Source: an uncultured Moraxella sp. (lineage in GTDB: Bacteria; Pseudomonadota; Gammaproteobacteria; Pseudomonadales; Moraxellaceae). Taken from it: a stretch of DNA of 10,773 nucleotides. The notes under the pieces are model-generated. The model was given only the letters and a program-made list of their open reading frames with translations, ran no database searches and was not told where the DNA came from. Below, one piece after another: positions 1-6,655 of the stretch. Positions within the stretch are counted from its first letter, which is position 1. Each line of letters starts with the position of its first letter. The DNA lies in contig CALAPG010000286.1 of NCBI GenBank assembly GCA_937889485.1, forward strand, positions 1 to 10,773, read 5' to 3'. The translations under genes and the position numbers were made by a program.

Positions 1-1635
1 TATCGACTGCTTATGAATATCCCGGACAAATGACTGGTCTAGTTTAATGGCATCGATCGGGAAGCGGGCTAACTGGGATAGCGAAGAATAACCTGTGCCA
101 AAATCATCTAAATAAATACAAAACCCAGCGGCATGAAGCTTTAATAATATTTCTGTGGTTTTGACCTCATCTTGTAAACTAAAAATTTCGGTAATTTCAA
201 ATTGAACTAGGCGTGGTAGCCACGGATACTGTGCCAAGGTTGACTCAATAAATTCAATAAACTTGTGGTTGGTAAGTTGGCGGCTATCAACATTGATACA
301 TACATGGCAGTCTAGCCCTAATTGCTGCTGCCACATTTGTATCTGGGCAATGCAAGCATGTATAAGGCACTCAAATAAGGGCTGCGAGAACTGATCAAGG
401 ACTTCTTCCAAAAAATCTTTGGGGTATAACAAGCCAAGGGTAGGGTGTTCCCAACGCGCCAAGGCTTCAAACATGGGGATATTGGGGGTGTTAAACCCAA
501 GCTTTGGCTGAAAATAGGGTACGATTTGCTGTTTGGCTAGCGCATTTTTAAAAGCACTAGACAAATGAATATTTTGAAACAACGTATTTTTTTGGCTATT
601 TTTGTACCAAACGATGTCATCACCGCCCGACAGTCTGGCTTGTTTTAACGCCGTATCCGCCTGTAACAACAAGGTTTCAGCATCCATGCTATCAGTTGGC
701 AATACTGAAATTCCCAATGAAAAACGTACATAGATATACTGCTCATTAATCACCAAAGGCAGCTCAAATAGTTGACTTAGCTGCTCAAGATATTGATAAC
801 CGCTGCCAATCCCATCGACATTCACCAGCAACGCAAAATTATCGCCGCCAAAGCGCGAAAACGCGATTAAATAACAACCGCCCACTTGTAATAGTTTGAT
901 ACGATTAACAAAACTTTGAATCAGCTTATTGGTGCTTTCAATCCCCAAACTTTGGTTAAATGATTGTAACTTATCAATATTAATGCGCAGTACCATGCAC
1001 TGATTGGTAATGGCGGCAGGGGTTTTGGCTTGTAGACGAATAGTGGCTTTTAGTTTATCAAAAAACGCATCGTAACATTGTAGCCCCGTGAGTTCATCAA
1101 AGTTTAGGGCGCTAAGGGCATCTTGTCGCAGCGTACTTTTTTCGGTCAAGTCTGTGACAACCCCATTAAAAATAAAATTGTCCTTGCCAATCTGATATGG
1201 GCTAACTTGTAACTGTGACACCACCTCCAACCCATCAAGATGAGGAATGATAAAGGTGTCATTGTTAATACTTTCTTTGGCAATCAGGCGCTCTTCAAGT
1301 TGGCGAAATAACTGCTGTTGGTAGCTTGGAAATCGATCAATATCATAAAAACTAAAATAACTGCCTAAAATTTGATTTTTGGGTAATCCCGTGATTTGTA
1401 GGAATTTTTCATTGACACAAACATAGCGAAACTGGTTGTCTAAAATAAAAATACCATCAGAAATTTTGGTAAAAAAGGCGCCAAACACCACATTGAGATG
1501 GGATGCCAAAAACTCACTAAAAAAACGCTCATCGGACAAAAAGCCGTTGTTTGCCAGTAGCGCGTATTCAAGATTTTTAGGACAGCAATCACATTCTAAC
1601 GGTAACGTAGGGATTTCATCCTGTTTAGCGTACAT
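1..1635 (-). CDS. PAS-GGDEF-EAL cyclic-di-GMP protein, 3' end cut by window edge; probable phosphodiesterase
   Basis: An open frame of 545 codons runs without a stop to the left edge, so the C-terminus is missing. Residues about 46-165 look like a PAS sensor domain, ending in a typical VVTDLTE linker. A GGDEF domain follows (about 178-345) but is degenerate: the signature reads GGDNF (263-267), the metal-binding first Asp of the usual DxD is Asn (NID near 220), and no RxxD inhibitory site precedes it. The EAL domain (from about 360) looks intact as far as it goes: EAL at 390-392, EITE at 480-483, DDFGTGYSS from 510 and the lysine of IKLD at 531. From family knowledge, this pattern suggests a c-di-GMP-degrading enzyme whose GGDEF part is regulatory or inert. 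No signal peptide or membrane segment is visible, so it is probably cytosolic. The N-terminus carries a CDCC cluster (15-18). The ATG lies 8 nt after the rsmE stop, with an AGGA ribosome site overlapping that stop. Confidence 0.9.
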   Translation of the reverse strand, partial: MYAKQDEIPTLPLECDCCPKNLEYALLANNGFLSDERFFSEFLASHLNVVFGAFFTKISDGIFILDNQFRYVCVNEKFLQITGLPKNQILGSYFSFYDIDRFPSYQQQLFRQLEERLIAKESINNDTFIIPHLDGLEVVSQLQVSPYQIGKDNFIFNGVVTDLTEKSTLRQDALSALNFDELTGLQCYDAFFDKLKATIRLQAKTPAAITNQCMVLRINIDKLQSFNQSLGIESTNKLIQSFVNRIKLLQVGGCYLIAFSRFGGDNFALLVNVDGIGSGYQYLEQLSQLFELPLVINEQYIYVRFSLGISVLPTDSMDAETLLLQADTALKQARLSGGDDIVWYKNSQKNTLFQNIHLSSAFKNALAKQQIVPYFQPKLGFNTPNIPMFEALARWEHPTLGLLYPKDFLEEVLDQFSQPLFECLIHACIAQIQMWQQQLGLDCHVCINVDSRQLTNHKFIEFIESTLAQYPWLPRLVQFEITEIFSLQDEVKTTEILLKLHAAGFCIYLDDFGTGYSSLSQLARFPIDAIKLDQSFVRDIHKQSI

Positions 1636-1643
1636 ATCCAATC

Positions 1644-2474
1644 CTATGGGTTAAAGTAAAGCTGATAAACTGTCAATAAACATGACAATGCCACCACAGG
1701 CGCGGTTTCAGTGCGAAGTACACGCTCACCAATTTGCCAAGGCAAAAATCCTGCTGCCAGTGCCAAAGCGATTTCTGTTTCTGATAGGCCGCCTTCAGCG
1801 CCAATGAGTAAAACAAATTTTACCCTATTTTTGTTGATAAATGTTTGTTGAATGGTAGACAACGCGTTATGATTTGCAACAAATGGATCATCAATGGTTT
1901 TTGGTACCGCAAGTACCAGTTTTTGCAGCCCCTGTTTTTGCGAGTGGGCGGCAAGAGAAGGCGGTGACGGCTCACAGAGCACCTCACAGTTGTTTATCCA
2001 CTGCTCTAGTGGTATGGGGGGCAAGATCGTGGGGGGAATATTGAGACCACATTGCTCGCAGGCTGATATAGCCACTTGCTGCCAATGGGCGGTTTTTTTA
2101 TCGGCTTGCTCAGGTTTTAGACGTACTTCACCGTGTTGGCTCGTCAGTAGGTGAATGGTGGTGACCCCAAGCTCGGTTGCTTTTTGAATGGCATAGTCCA
2201 TGCGTTCGCCGCGGCTCATCACCAGTCCGATATCCACTTCAAAAGGTAAACGGCGGTCAATGGCCTCAAACGCATTGACTTGCACCATGGCAGTTTTTTT
2301 GCCGATCTCGGTTAAAGTCACGGTGTACTCACCACCCTGACCATCAAAAAACACCGCTTGCTCACCTGTTTGGGCGCGTAAGACTTTGCACCAATGGTGA
2401 AAAATATCCGCGGTGACGGGCAAGGTTTTAGCAGCGGCTAGTTGATTGGGTTCATTATAAAAAAATCGTCTCAT
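1644..2474 (-). CDS. rsmE: 16S rRNA (uracil1498-N3)-methyltransferase RsmE
   Basis: The 276-residue product methylates N3 of U1498 in 16S rRNA, using SAM and releasing SAH. It is a SPOUT-class enzyme with an N-terminal PUA-like part (about 1-75) and a C-terminal knotted methyltransferase domain. Visible family signatures are the MRRFFYN start, KATELGV (98-104), ACEQCG (138-143), IGAEGGLS (224-231) and GERVLRTETA (249-258), which forms part of the SAM-binding knot. The start is placed at MRRFFYN because RsmE proteins begin there. The frame stays open upstream to an ATG at 2570, but that start would overlap bioA by about 50 nt and add 32 residues unlike the family. The Shine-Dalgarno is weak, and coupling to bioA (46 nt upstream) is likely. 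The product is about 30 residues longer than the E. coli protein, mostly from extra sequence before the IGAEGG motif (about 165-215). The residue after ACEQCG is Leu, where E. coli has Arg. Confidence 0.95.
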   Translation of the reverse strand: MRRFFYNEPNQLAAAKTLPVTADIFHHWCKVLRAQTGEQAVFFDGQGGEYTVTLTEIGKKTAMVQVNAFEAIDRRLPFEVDIGLVMSRGERMDYAIQKATELGVTTIHLLTSQHGEVRLKPEQADKKTAHWQQVAISACEQCGLNIPPTILPPIPLEQWINNCEVLCEPSPPSLAAHSQKQGLQKLVLAVPKTIDDPFVANHNALSTIQQTFINKNRVKFVLLIGAEGGLSETEIALALAAGFLPWQIGERVLRTETAPVVALSCLLTVYQLYFNP

Positions 2475-2520
2475 GATTGACTCATTGCTAGCTAACGTTG
2501 GGATTTTAATCGCCAATAAA

Positions 2521-3879
2521 TTAAGGGAGTGATAGGGTGGGCAGGTCATTTTCCGTTGCCGTTGTGACAAGCATCGCTAACCCTTTTTGTAAAATATCAA
2601 ATACTTGCCCAATCTGCTCGGTGGTGGTGCAATACGGCGGAATTAAATAAACATGATTGCCGATAGGGCGAATCATGACGCCATTTTTGAGACAAAAATT
2701 TGATAATTGTCGTGCATTTTCCCCATTGCCCAATAAAGTAAAGGCACTTATCATGCCTGTTTGCCGTGTATGACAAATAGCAAAATCCCCTTGTTTGAGC
2801 GCCGCCAAACCGTCATGCATGGCATGGCTTAGCTGTTGATTGTGGTCAATCACCTTGTCATGGGCAAATACTTGTAAAGACGCCAACGCCGCGGCACACG
2901 CCAATGGGTTACCTGTAAAGCTATGCGAGTGCAAAAAGCCCTTTTCAACGCGCTCATCATAAAATGCTTGGTAGACGTTATCGGTTGTCATCACGCAGGA
3001 CATGGGCAAATAACCTGCTGTCAGCCCTTTTGATAGACAAATAAAGTCAGGGCAAAGTGCATCTTTTTCAGAGTCATCTGCCAATGCCAGCATTTGCTCA
3101 ACCGCGAACATGGTTCCTGTACGCCCAAAACCGACCGCAATTTCATCATAAATCACATGAATGTCATATTGCTTGGCAAGTTTGGCAACAGCTAGCAAAT
3201 AATTGGCTGAATACATTGCCATGCCCGCGGCACCTTGCACTAGTGGCTCCAAAATAATGGCACAAACGGTATCACCTTGCCGTTGTAAGACGTCTTGTAG
3301 CGTTGCCAAACAGTGCTGTTCATAATCGTGTGCGGTGAGGTCATGGGGCTTAAAAATAGCCGCAGGCGAGGGAACACGGATTTGGCGCACAATCAAATCT
3401 TTATATTGCTCACTAAATAACGCAATATCGGTGACTGCAAGACTGCCGACTGTTTCACCATGATAACCATGCGCTAGAGAAATAAACTGTTTTTTGTGGG
3501 GATTGCCTTGCTGCTGCCAGTACTGCAAACTCATTTTAAGCGCTATTTCCACCGCACCTGAGCCACTATCGGCAAAAAAAGCCTTGGTTAAGGGGGCGGG
3601 CATGATGTTGACCAACGCTTCTGCTAACGCCATAATCGGTGGGTGAGTGACCCCGGCAATCAGTGTATGCTCAAGGGTGTCTAGCTGCTGCTTTACCGAC
3701 GCATTAATCAATGGGTGACAATGACCATGTAAGTTGACCCACCACGAGCTAATCATGTCCAAATAAGCATTGCCATGTTGATCAAATAGGGTATTACCTT
3801 GAGCCTTGACAATATGGAGGGGCGGGTGATTTTCAAGCGAGTGCATCTGGGTGCAAGGAAGCCATAACGCAGTATTCAT
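2521..3879 (-). CDS. bioA: adenosylmethionine-8-amino-7-oxononanoate aminotransferase (DAPA synthase)
   Basis: This 452-residue class III PLP aminotransferase makes 7,8-diaminopelargonate from KAPA in biotin synthesis, with SAM as the unusual amino donor. Visible features are the substrate-site segment ISSWWVN (43-49), HGYHGET (137-143), the PLP-ring Asp in YDEIAVGFGRTG (D245), the Schiff-base lysine in LSKGLTAGY (K284), HSFTGNPLACAA (319-330) and the late Arg in IRPIG (R404). Length fits the family. The N-terminal motif is LPCTQM, where E. coli has HPYTSM with the substrate-binding Tyr17; from memory, CTQM with HGET marks a known proteobacterial BioA branch, so I do not read it as damage. 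The gene stands apart from other bio genes here. It has its own candidate extended -10 promoter and is the likely first gene of a bioA-rsmE-PDE transcript. The ribosome site AGAGAA lies 5-6 nt before the ATG. Confidence 0.95.
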   Translation of the reverse strand: MNTALWLPCTQMHSLENHPPLHIVKAQGNTLFDQHGNAYLDMISSWWVNLHGHCHPLINASVKQQLDTLEHTLIAGVTHPPIMALAEALVNIMPAPLTKAFFADSGSGAVEIALKMSLQYWQQQGNPHKKQFISLAHGYHGETVGSLAVTDIALFSEQYKDLIVRQIRVPSPAAIFKPHDLTAHDYEQHCLATLQDVLQRQGDTVCAIILEPLVQGAAGMAMYSANYLLAVAKLAKQYDIHVIYDEIAVGFGRTGTMFAVEQMLALADDSEKDALCPDFICLSKGLTAGYLPMSCVMTTDNVYQAFYDERVEKGFLHSHSFTGNPLACAAALASLQVFAHDKVIDHNQQLSHAMHDGLAALKQGDFAICHTRQTGMISAFTLLGNGENARQLSNFCLKNGVMIRPIGNHVYLIPPYCTTTEQIGQVFDILQKGLAMLVTTATENDLPTLSLP

Positions 3880-3906
3880 AATGTTCTCTAGAGGTTTTTT
3901 TCAACC

Positions 3907-3915
3907 ATTGTAGCA
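3907..3915 (-). promoter_or_regulatory. candidate extended -10 promoter of bioA
   Basis: On the minus strand this reads TGCTACAAT, a TGn plus a 5/6 match to TATAAT. It lies just after the metF terminator and about 28 nt before the bioA ATG. No good -35 box is visible, as is common for extended -10 promoters. No BirA-type operator was recognised in the gap. Confidence 0.5.
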
Positions 3916-3928
3916 TTTTTGACCCAAT

Positions 3929-3957
3929 AAAAAAGGCTTGAACGCTCAAGCCTTTTT
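3929..3957 (-). terminator. intrinsic terminator of metF
   Basis: The core stem AGGCTTGA/TCAAGCCT has a 4-nt loop and is flanked by A and T runs. Read on the minus strand it ends in six T residues, 15 nt after the metF stop. It separates metF from bioA. Confidence 0.9.
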
Positions 3958-3971
3958 GTTAAAGGGTATTT

Positions 3972-4814
3972 TTAGACCAAATTTAAGGCTTTGACCAAGT
4001 CTAAATTGGGTTGAACTTGGTTCATGCTATAAAAATGAATCGATGGCACGCCTTCGGCAATCAAGCGCTCGCAAAGTTTGACTACCACCTCAAACCCAAA
4101 CGCGCGGATGGCTTTGCGGTCATCGCCATAATCTGCCAATTGTTTGCGAATATAGCGCGGAATATCGGCGCCACAGCCATCGGCAAAACGAATTAAGTTT
4201 GAGGCGTTGGTGATGGGCATAATACCAGCAATGATGGGAAAATCTTCTTGATACACGCCTTTTTTGGCGAGGGCATCGCGCAAGAATAAATAACTATCGG
4301 CATTATAAAAAAACTGGGTGATCGCTTCACTTGCGCCTGCTTGATACTTATTAATAAGGTTTTGGATATCGGCTTCAAAACTTTTGGCCTGCGGGTGCAT
4401 CTCTGGGTAGGCTGCGACTTTAATTCTAAAATAATCCCCCGAATGTGCACGAATATAGCGCACCAAATCCACCGCAAATGGCAATTCACCCAAACCCACC
4501 ATACCCGATGGCAAATCACCGCGCAATGCTACCAAACGGTTAATTCCCAAGGTTTTATAGTAATCGAGCAATTCGCTAATCTCGGCTTTGTCATCGCCAA
4601 TACAAGATAAATGGGGAGTAATCGGGGTAGCGCTTTGTTGGCTCAAATGCGCAACAATGCCCAGCGTGCGTTCACGGGTAGAACCCCCTGCACCATAGGT
4701 TACGCTAAAATATTGCGGGTTTAGGGCGTTTAACGTTTCAAACGTACTAAGCAGTTTGCTCTGTCCTTCATCGGTCTTGGTAGGAAAAAATTCAAAAGAA
4801 AAAGGCGTTGTCAT
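3972..4814 (-). CDS. metF: 5,10-methylenetetrahydrofolate reductase
   Basis: The 280-residue product reduces 5,10-methylene-THF to 5-methyl-THF with FAD and NAD(P)H, supplying the methyl group for methionine synthesis. It is a TIM-barrel flavoprotein of normal bacterial MetF length. Visible motifs are SFEFFP (6-11, containing the catalytic Glu, E8), VTYGAGGS (38-45), ALRGDLP (96-102, with the folate-binding Asp, D100), VAAYPEMHP (133-141), AITQFFY (164-170, folate/NADH site) and the terminal HFYSMN (260-265). The ATG is preceded by GGGA about 8 nt upstream and a clean TATAAT further up. It lies downstream of ahcY on the same strand, but a strong terminator and its own -10 box lie between. In many proteobacteria ahcY and metF share an operon under an SAH riboswitch; here read-through would be needed for that. 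Confidence 0.96.
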   Translation of the reverse strand: MTTPFSFEFFPTKTDEGQSKLLSTFETLNALNPQYFSVTYGAGGSTRERTLGIVAHLSQQSATPITPHLSCIGDDKAEISELLDYYKTLGINRLVALRGDLPSGMVGLGELPFAVDLVRYIRAHSGDYFRIKVAAYPEMHPQAKSFEADIQNLINKYQAGASEAITQFFYNADSYLFLRDALAKKGVYQEDFPIIAGIMPITNASNLIRFADGCGADIPRYIRKQLADYGDDRKAIRAFGFEVVVKLCERLIAEGVPSIHFYSMNQVQPNLDLVKALNLV

Positions 4815-4843
4815 TTATAGGTCCCATCCATCAAAATAACCCT

Positions 4844-4849
4844 ATTATA
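4844..4849 (-). promoter_or_regulatory. metF promoter, -10 box
   Basis: A perfect TATAAT on the minus strand lies 29 nt before the metF ATG. The -35 region is weak; GTGATT with a 16-nt spacer is the best candidate. Confidence 0.6.
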
Positions 4850-4887
4850 GCAAGTGTGGCAGTAGAATCACGGGTTTTTACCCCATA

Positions 4888-4913
4888 GTTTTGGCATAAC
4901 CTAAATCCAAAAC
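4888..4913. repeat. inverted repeat upstream of the metF promoter
   Basis: Perfect 7-bp arms GTTTTGG (4888-4894) and CCAAAAC (4907-4913) are separated by 12 nt. The repeat lies upstream of the metF -35 region and downstream of the ahcY terminator. It has no T run, so it is not a terminator; it may be an operator, but the regulator is unknown. Confidence 0.35.
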
Positions 4914-4921
4914 CGCCTAAT

Positions 4922-4955
4922 AAAAAAGCCATACAACAAGCGGTATGGCTTTTTT
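4922..4955 (-). terminator. intrinsic terminator of ahcY
   Basis: A 13-bp perfect stem with core GCCATAC/GTATGGC, extended by A6/T6, has an 8-nt loop. It is about 58 nt past the ahcY stop. The A/T flanks would allow function on either strand, but only the minus strand has a gene to terminate. Confidence 0.9.
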
Positions 4956-5013
4956 GATGGGGTTAGGCTTTGTCTAGATTAAAATGCGCTAACCTAAGTA
5001 ACCAGTCAGCTGA

Positions 5014-6417
5014 TTAGTATTTGTAGCTTTCGGGTTTAAATGGCCCGTCAACCGCAACCCCGATATAATCCGCTTGTACTTGAGTAAGCTTGGTTAACAC
5101 GCCATTAAAGCCTGCGACCATGGCGGCGGCTACTTCTTCATCAAGCTTTTTGGGTAGTACTTTGACATAGACGCTTTCTGCTTTTTTGTCGGCAGGTAGG
5201 TCGGCAAATTTTTCTTTGAATAGATGCATTTGTGCCAAGACTTGGTTGGCAAATGAACCGTCCATGATGCGAGAAGGGTGACCTGTGGCATTGCCTAAGT
5301 TGACCAAACGACCTTCGGACAACAAAATAAGGTAGTCGCTCTCATCCTCTGAGCGATAAATTTGGTGTACTTGCGGTTTGACTTCTACCCATTTCCAGTT
5401 ATCACGCATAAATTGGGTGTCAATTTCGGTATCAAAGTGACCGATATTGCAAACCACAGCGGTGGATTTTAGTGCTTTTAGCATCTCGCTGTTACAGACA
5501 TGGTAGTTGCCTGTAGTGGTAACAACAAGGTCGGTATCTTGCAGTAAGGTTGCATTCACGCCTTTGGCAGGGTCACCTGATACAAATGGTGATACCACTT
5601 CAAAGCCATCCATACACGCTTGCATGGCGCAAATGGGATCAACCTCGGTCACACGGACAATCATACCTTCTTGGCGCAAACTTTGCGCTGAGCCTTTGCC
5701 CACATCGCCGTAACCAATGACCAAGGCGCGGCGACCTGATAACAGCATATCGGTACCCCGTTTGATGGCGTCATTGAGGGAATGGCGACAGCCGTATTTA
5801 TTATCATTTTTTGATTTGGTGATGGCATCATTGACATTGATCGCGGGTACTTTTAACGTGCCTTTATTGAGCATTTCAATCAAACGGTGCACGCCTGTGG
5901 TGGTTTCTTCACTGATACCGTGAATCTTATCTAGCATTTGTGGGTACTGATCATGGATCAGCGCTGTCAAGTCACCGCCATCATCAAGAATAATATTGGC
6001 ATCCCATAATTGACCATTTACCTCACCGCCTACAAAAATTTGTTGGCGTAAGCACCATTCATATTCTTCCTCGGTTTCACCTTTCCAAGCAAACACAGGG
6101 ATACCTGCGGCAGCAATGGCTGCTGCTGCATGGTCTTGGGTTGAAAAAATATTACAAGATGTCCAGCGTACCTCAGCACCAAGCGCCACCAAGGTTTCGA
6201 TCAGTACGGCGGTTTGGATGGTCATGTGGATACAGCCCACAATCTTGGCGCCTTTTAAAGGCTGCTCAGCTTGGTAGCGCTGGCGTAAGCCCATCAGGGC
6301 GGGCATTTCGGTTTCGGCAAGTTTGATTTCTTTGCGCCCATAGTCGGCAAGGCTGATGTCAGCCACTTTATAATCGGTGAATGGGTTGGCAGATGAAGCA
6401 GCATTTCCTGCGTTCAT
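5014..6417 (-). CDS. ahcY: adenosylhomocysteinase (S-adenosyl-L-homocysteine hydrolase)
   Basis: This 467-residue NAD-dependent cytosolic enzyme splits SAH into adenosine and homocysteine, relieving product inhibition of methyltransferases and feeding methionine synthesis. Catalytic and substrate residues of the family are present: H64 in GCIHMT, D146 in LDDGGD, E171 in SEETTTG, K201 and D205 in TKSKND, and C210 in YGCRHS. The NAD site is GYGDVGKG (235-242). The C-terminal tail ends KPESYKY, with the K461/Y465 pair that reaches the NAD of a neighbouring subunit. Length and motifs match proteobacterial AhcY; the loop around 353-361 is a little shorter than in Pseudomonas. The start is supported by a strong AGGAGAGA (6428-6421) 3 nt before the ATG. 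It is preceded by a leader of about 200 nt that looks like an SAH riboswitch, so expression should rise when its own substrate accumulates. It is followed by its own terminator. Confidence 0.98.
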   Translation of the reverse strand: MNAGNAASSANPFTDYKVADISLADYGRKEIKLAETEMPALMGLRQRYQAEQPLKGAKIVGCIHMTIQTAVLIETLVALGAEVRWTSCNIFSTQDHAAAAIAAAGIPVFAWKGETEEEYEWCLRQQIFVGGEVNGQLWDANIILDDGGDLTALIHDQYPQMLDKIHGISEETTTGVHRLIEMLNKGTLKVPAINVNDAITKSKNDNKYGCRHSLNDAIKRGTDMLLSGRRALVIGYGDVGKGSAQSLRQEGMIVRVTEVDPICAMQACMDGFEVVSPFVSGDPAKGVNATLLQDTDLVVTTTGNYHVCNSEMLKALKSTAVVCNIGHFDTEIDTQFMRDNWKWVEVKPQVHQIYRSEDESDYLILLSEGRLVNLGNATGHPSRIMDGSFANQVLAQMHLFKEKFADLPADKKAESVYVKVLPKKLDEEVAAAMVAGFNGVLTKLTQVQADYIGVAVDGPFKPESYKY

Positions 6418-6456
6418 AATTCTCTCCTGAGTCGGTGCTTTTCGGATTAAATAGAC

Positions 6457-6476
6457 AAAAAAACGCAGATGCCGTT
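6457..6476 (-). terminator. candidate riboswitch-controlled terminator in the ahcY leader
   Basis: On the minus strand AAC(g)GC pairs with GCGTT around the loop ATCT, followed by seven T residues. The stem is short and has a bulge, so on its own it is weak. It shares GCATCT (6472-6467) with the 3' strand of the riboswitch pseudoknot, so the two structures exclude each other. That fits an SAH-dependent antiterminator, but it is an inference. Confidence 0.4.
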
Positions 6477-6620
6477 ATTTATTTTGACTTAATTTGCAGT
6501 AAGGACAAAAACCGAGCCTAGCTATTTTTCTCTTGTACCCGCTGTTGTCTTGTACAAAGGTTATCTTGTACCTTGTATATAGATAGGTACCCATAAATCA
6601 TAGCTGCAGCATCTCTCGGT
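6467..6620 (-). promoter_or_regulatory. S-adenosylhomocysteine (SAH) riboswitch in the ahcY leader
   Basis: The minus-strand leader folds as follows. P1 is ACCGAG (6620-6615) with CTCGGT (6516-6511). P2 is AGCTAT (6605-6600) with ATAGCT (6525-6520). A hairpin after P1 pairs TTTTG (6510-6506) with CAAAA (6486-6482) and CTTA with TAAG. The pseudoknot is AGATGC (6614-6609) with GCATCT (6472-6467), six perfect pairs. Compared with the Ralstonia solanacearum SAH riboswitch recalled from structural work, the ligand-contacting GC after the pseudoknot strand (6607-6606), the AGGCTCG block (6519-6513) and the ACGG before the 3' pseudoknot strand are all kept. Four of the six pseudoknot pairs differ in sequence yet still pair. 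SAH riboswitches are known ON switches for SAH-recycling genes, and ahcY follows directly. The predicted start of transcription lies at its 5' end. P2 encloses an unusually long insert of 74 nt. Confidence 0.92.
6531..6571. repeat. three TCTTGTAC direct repeats inside the riboswitch P2 insert
   Basis: TCTTGTAC (GTACAAGA on the leader strand) occurs at 6531-6538, 6548-6555 and 6564-6571, spaced 17 and 16 nt, with a weaker CTTGTATA at about 6573. Because GTAC is self-complementary, copies can pair with each other: GTACAA (6571-6566) with TTGTAC (6557-6552) makes a hairpin with an 8-nt loop. Confidence 0.75.
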
Positions 6621-6626
6621 GAGACT

Positions 6627-6655
6627 ATTGTAAAAAAAAATTACCAAAAAGTCAT
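6627..6655 (-). promoter_or_regulatory. ahcY promoter
   Basis: The -35 box ATGACT (6655-6650, 4/6) and -10 box TACAAT (6632-6627, 5/6) are separated by a 17-nt T-rich spacer. The predicted start, at about 6620, is the first base of riboswitch stem P1, giving a leader of about 203 nt. Boxes and riboswitch support each other. Confidence 0.7.

Noticed and set aside
2475..2570. In-frame upstream extension of rsmE starting at 2570.
   Set aside because: It would overlap bioA and add 32 residues unlike RsmE, while the MRRFFYN start matches the family.
3835..3870. BioA LPCTQM (C9) in place of the E. coli substrate-binding Tyr17 as a sign of a defective enzyme.
   Set aside because: CTQM with HGYHGET is, as far as I recall, the normal form in a proteobacterial BioA branch, and all PLP-site residues are intact.
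4936..4944. ACAAGCGGT in the loop of the ahcY terminator, identical to the Actinobacillus-type DNA uptake word; ACAAGCGG again at 10672-10679.
   Set aside because: Only two copies, one of them imperfect, in a genome that does not look like Pasteurellaceae. Chance is adequate; a whole-genome count of the word would be needed.
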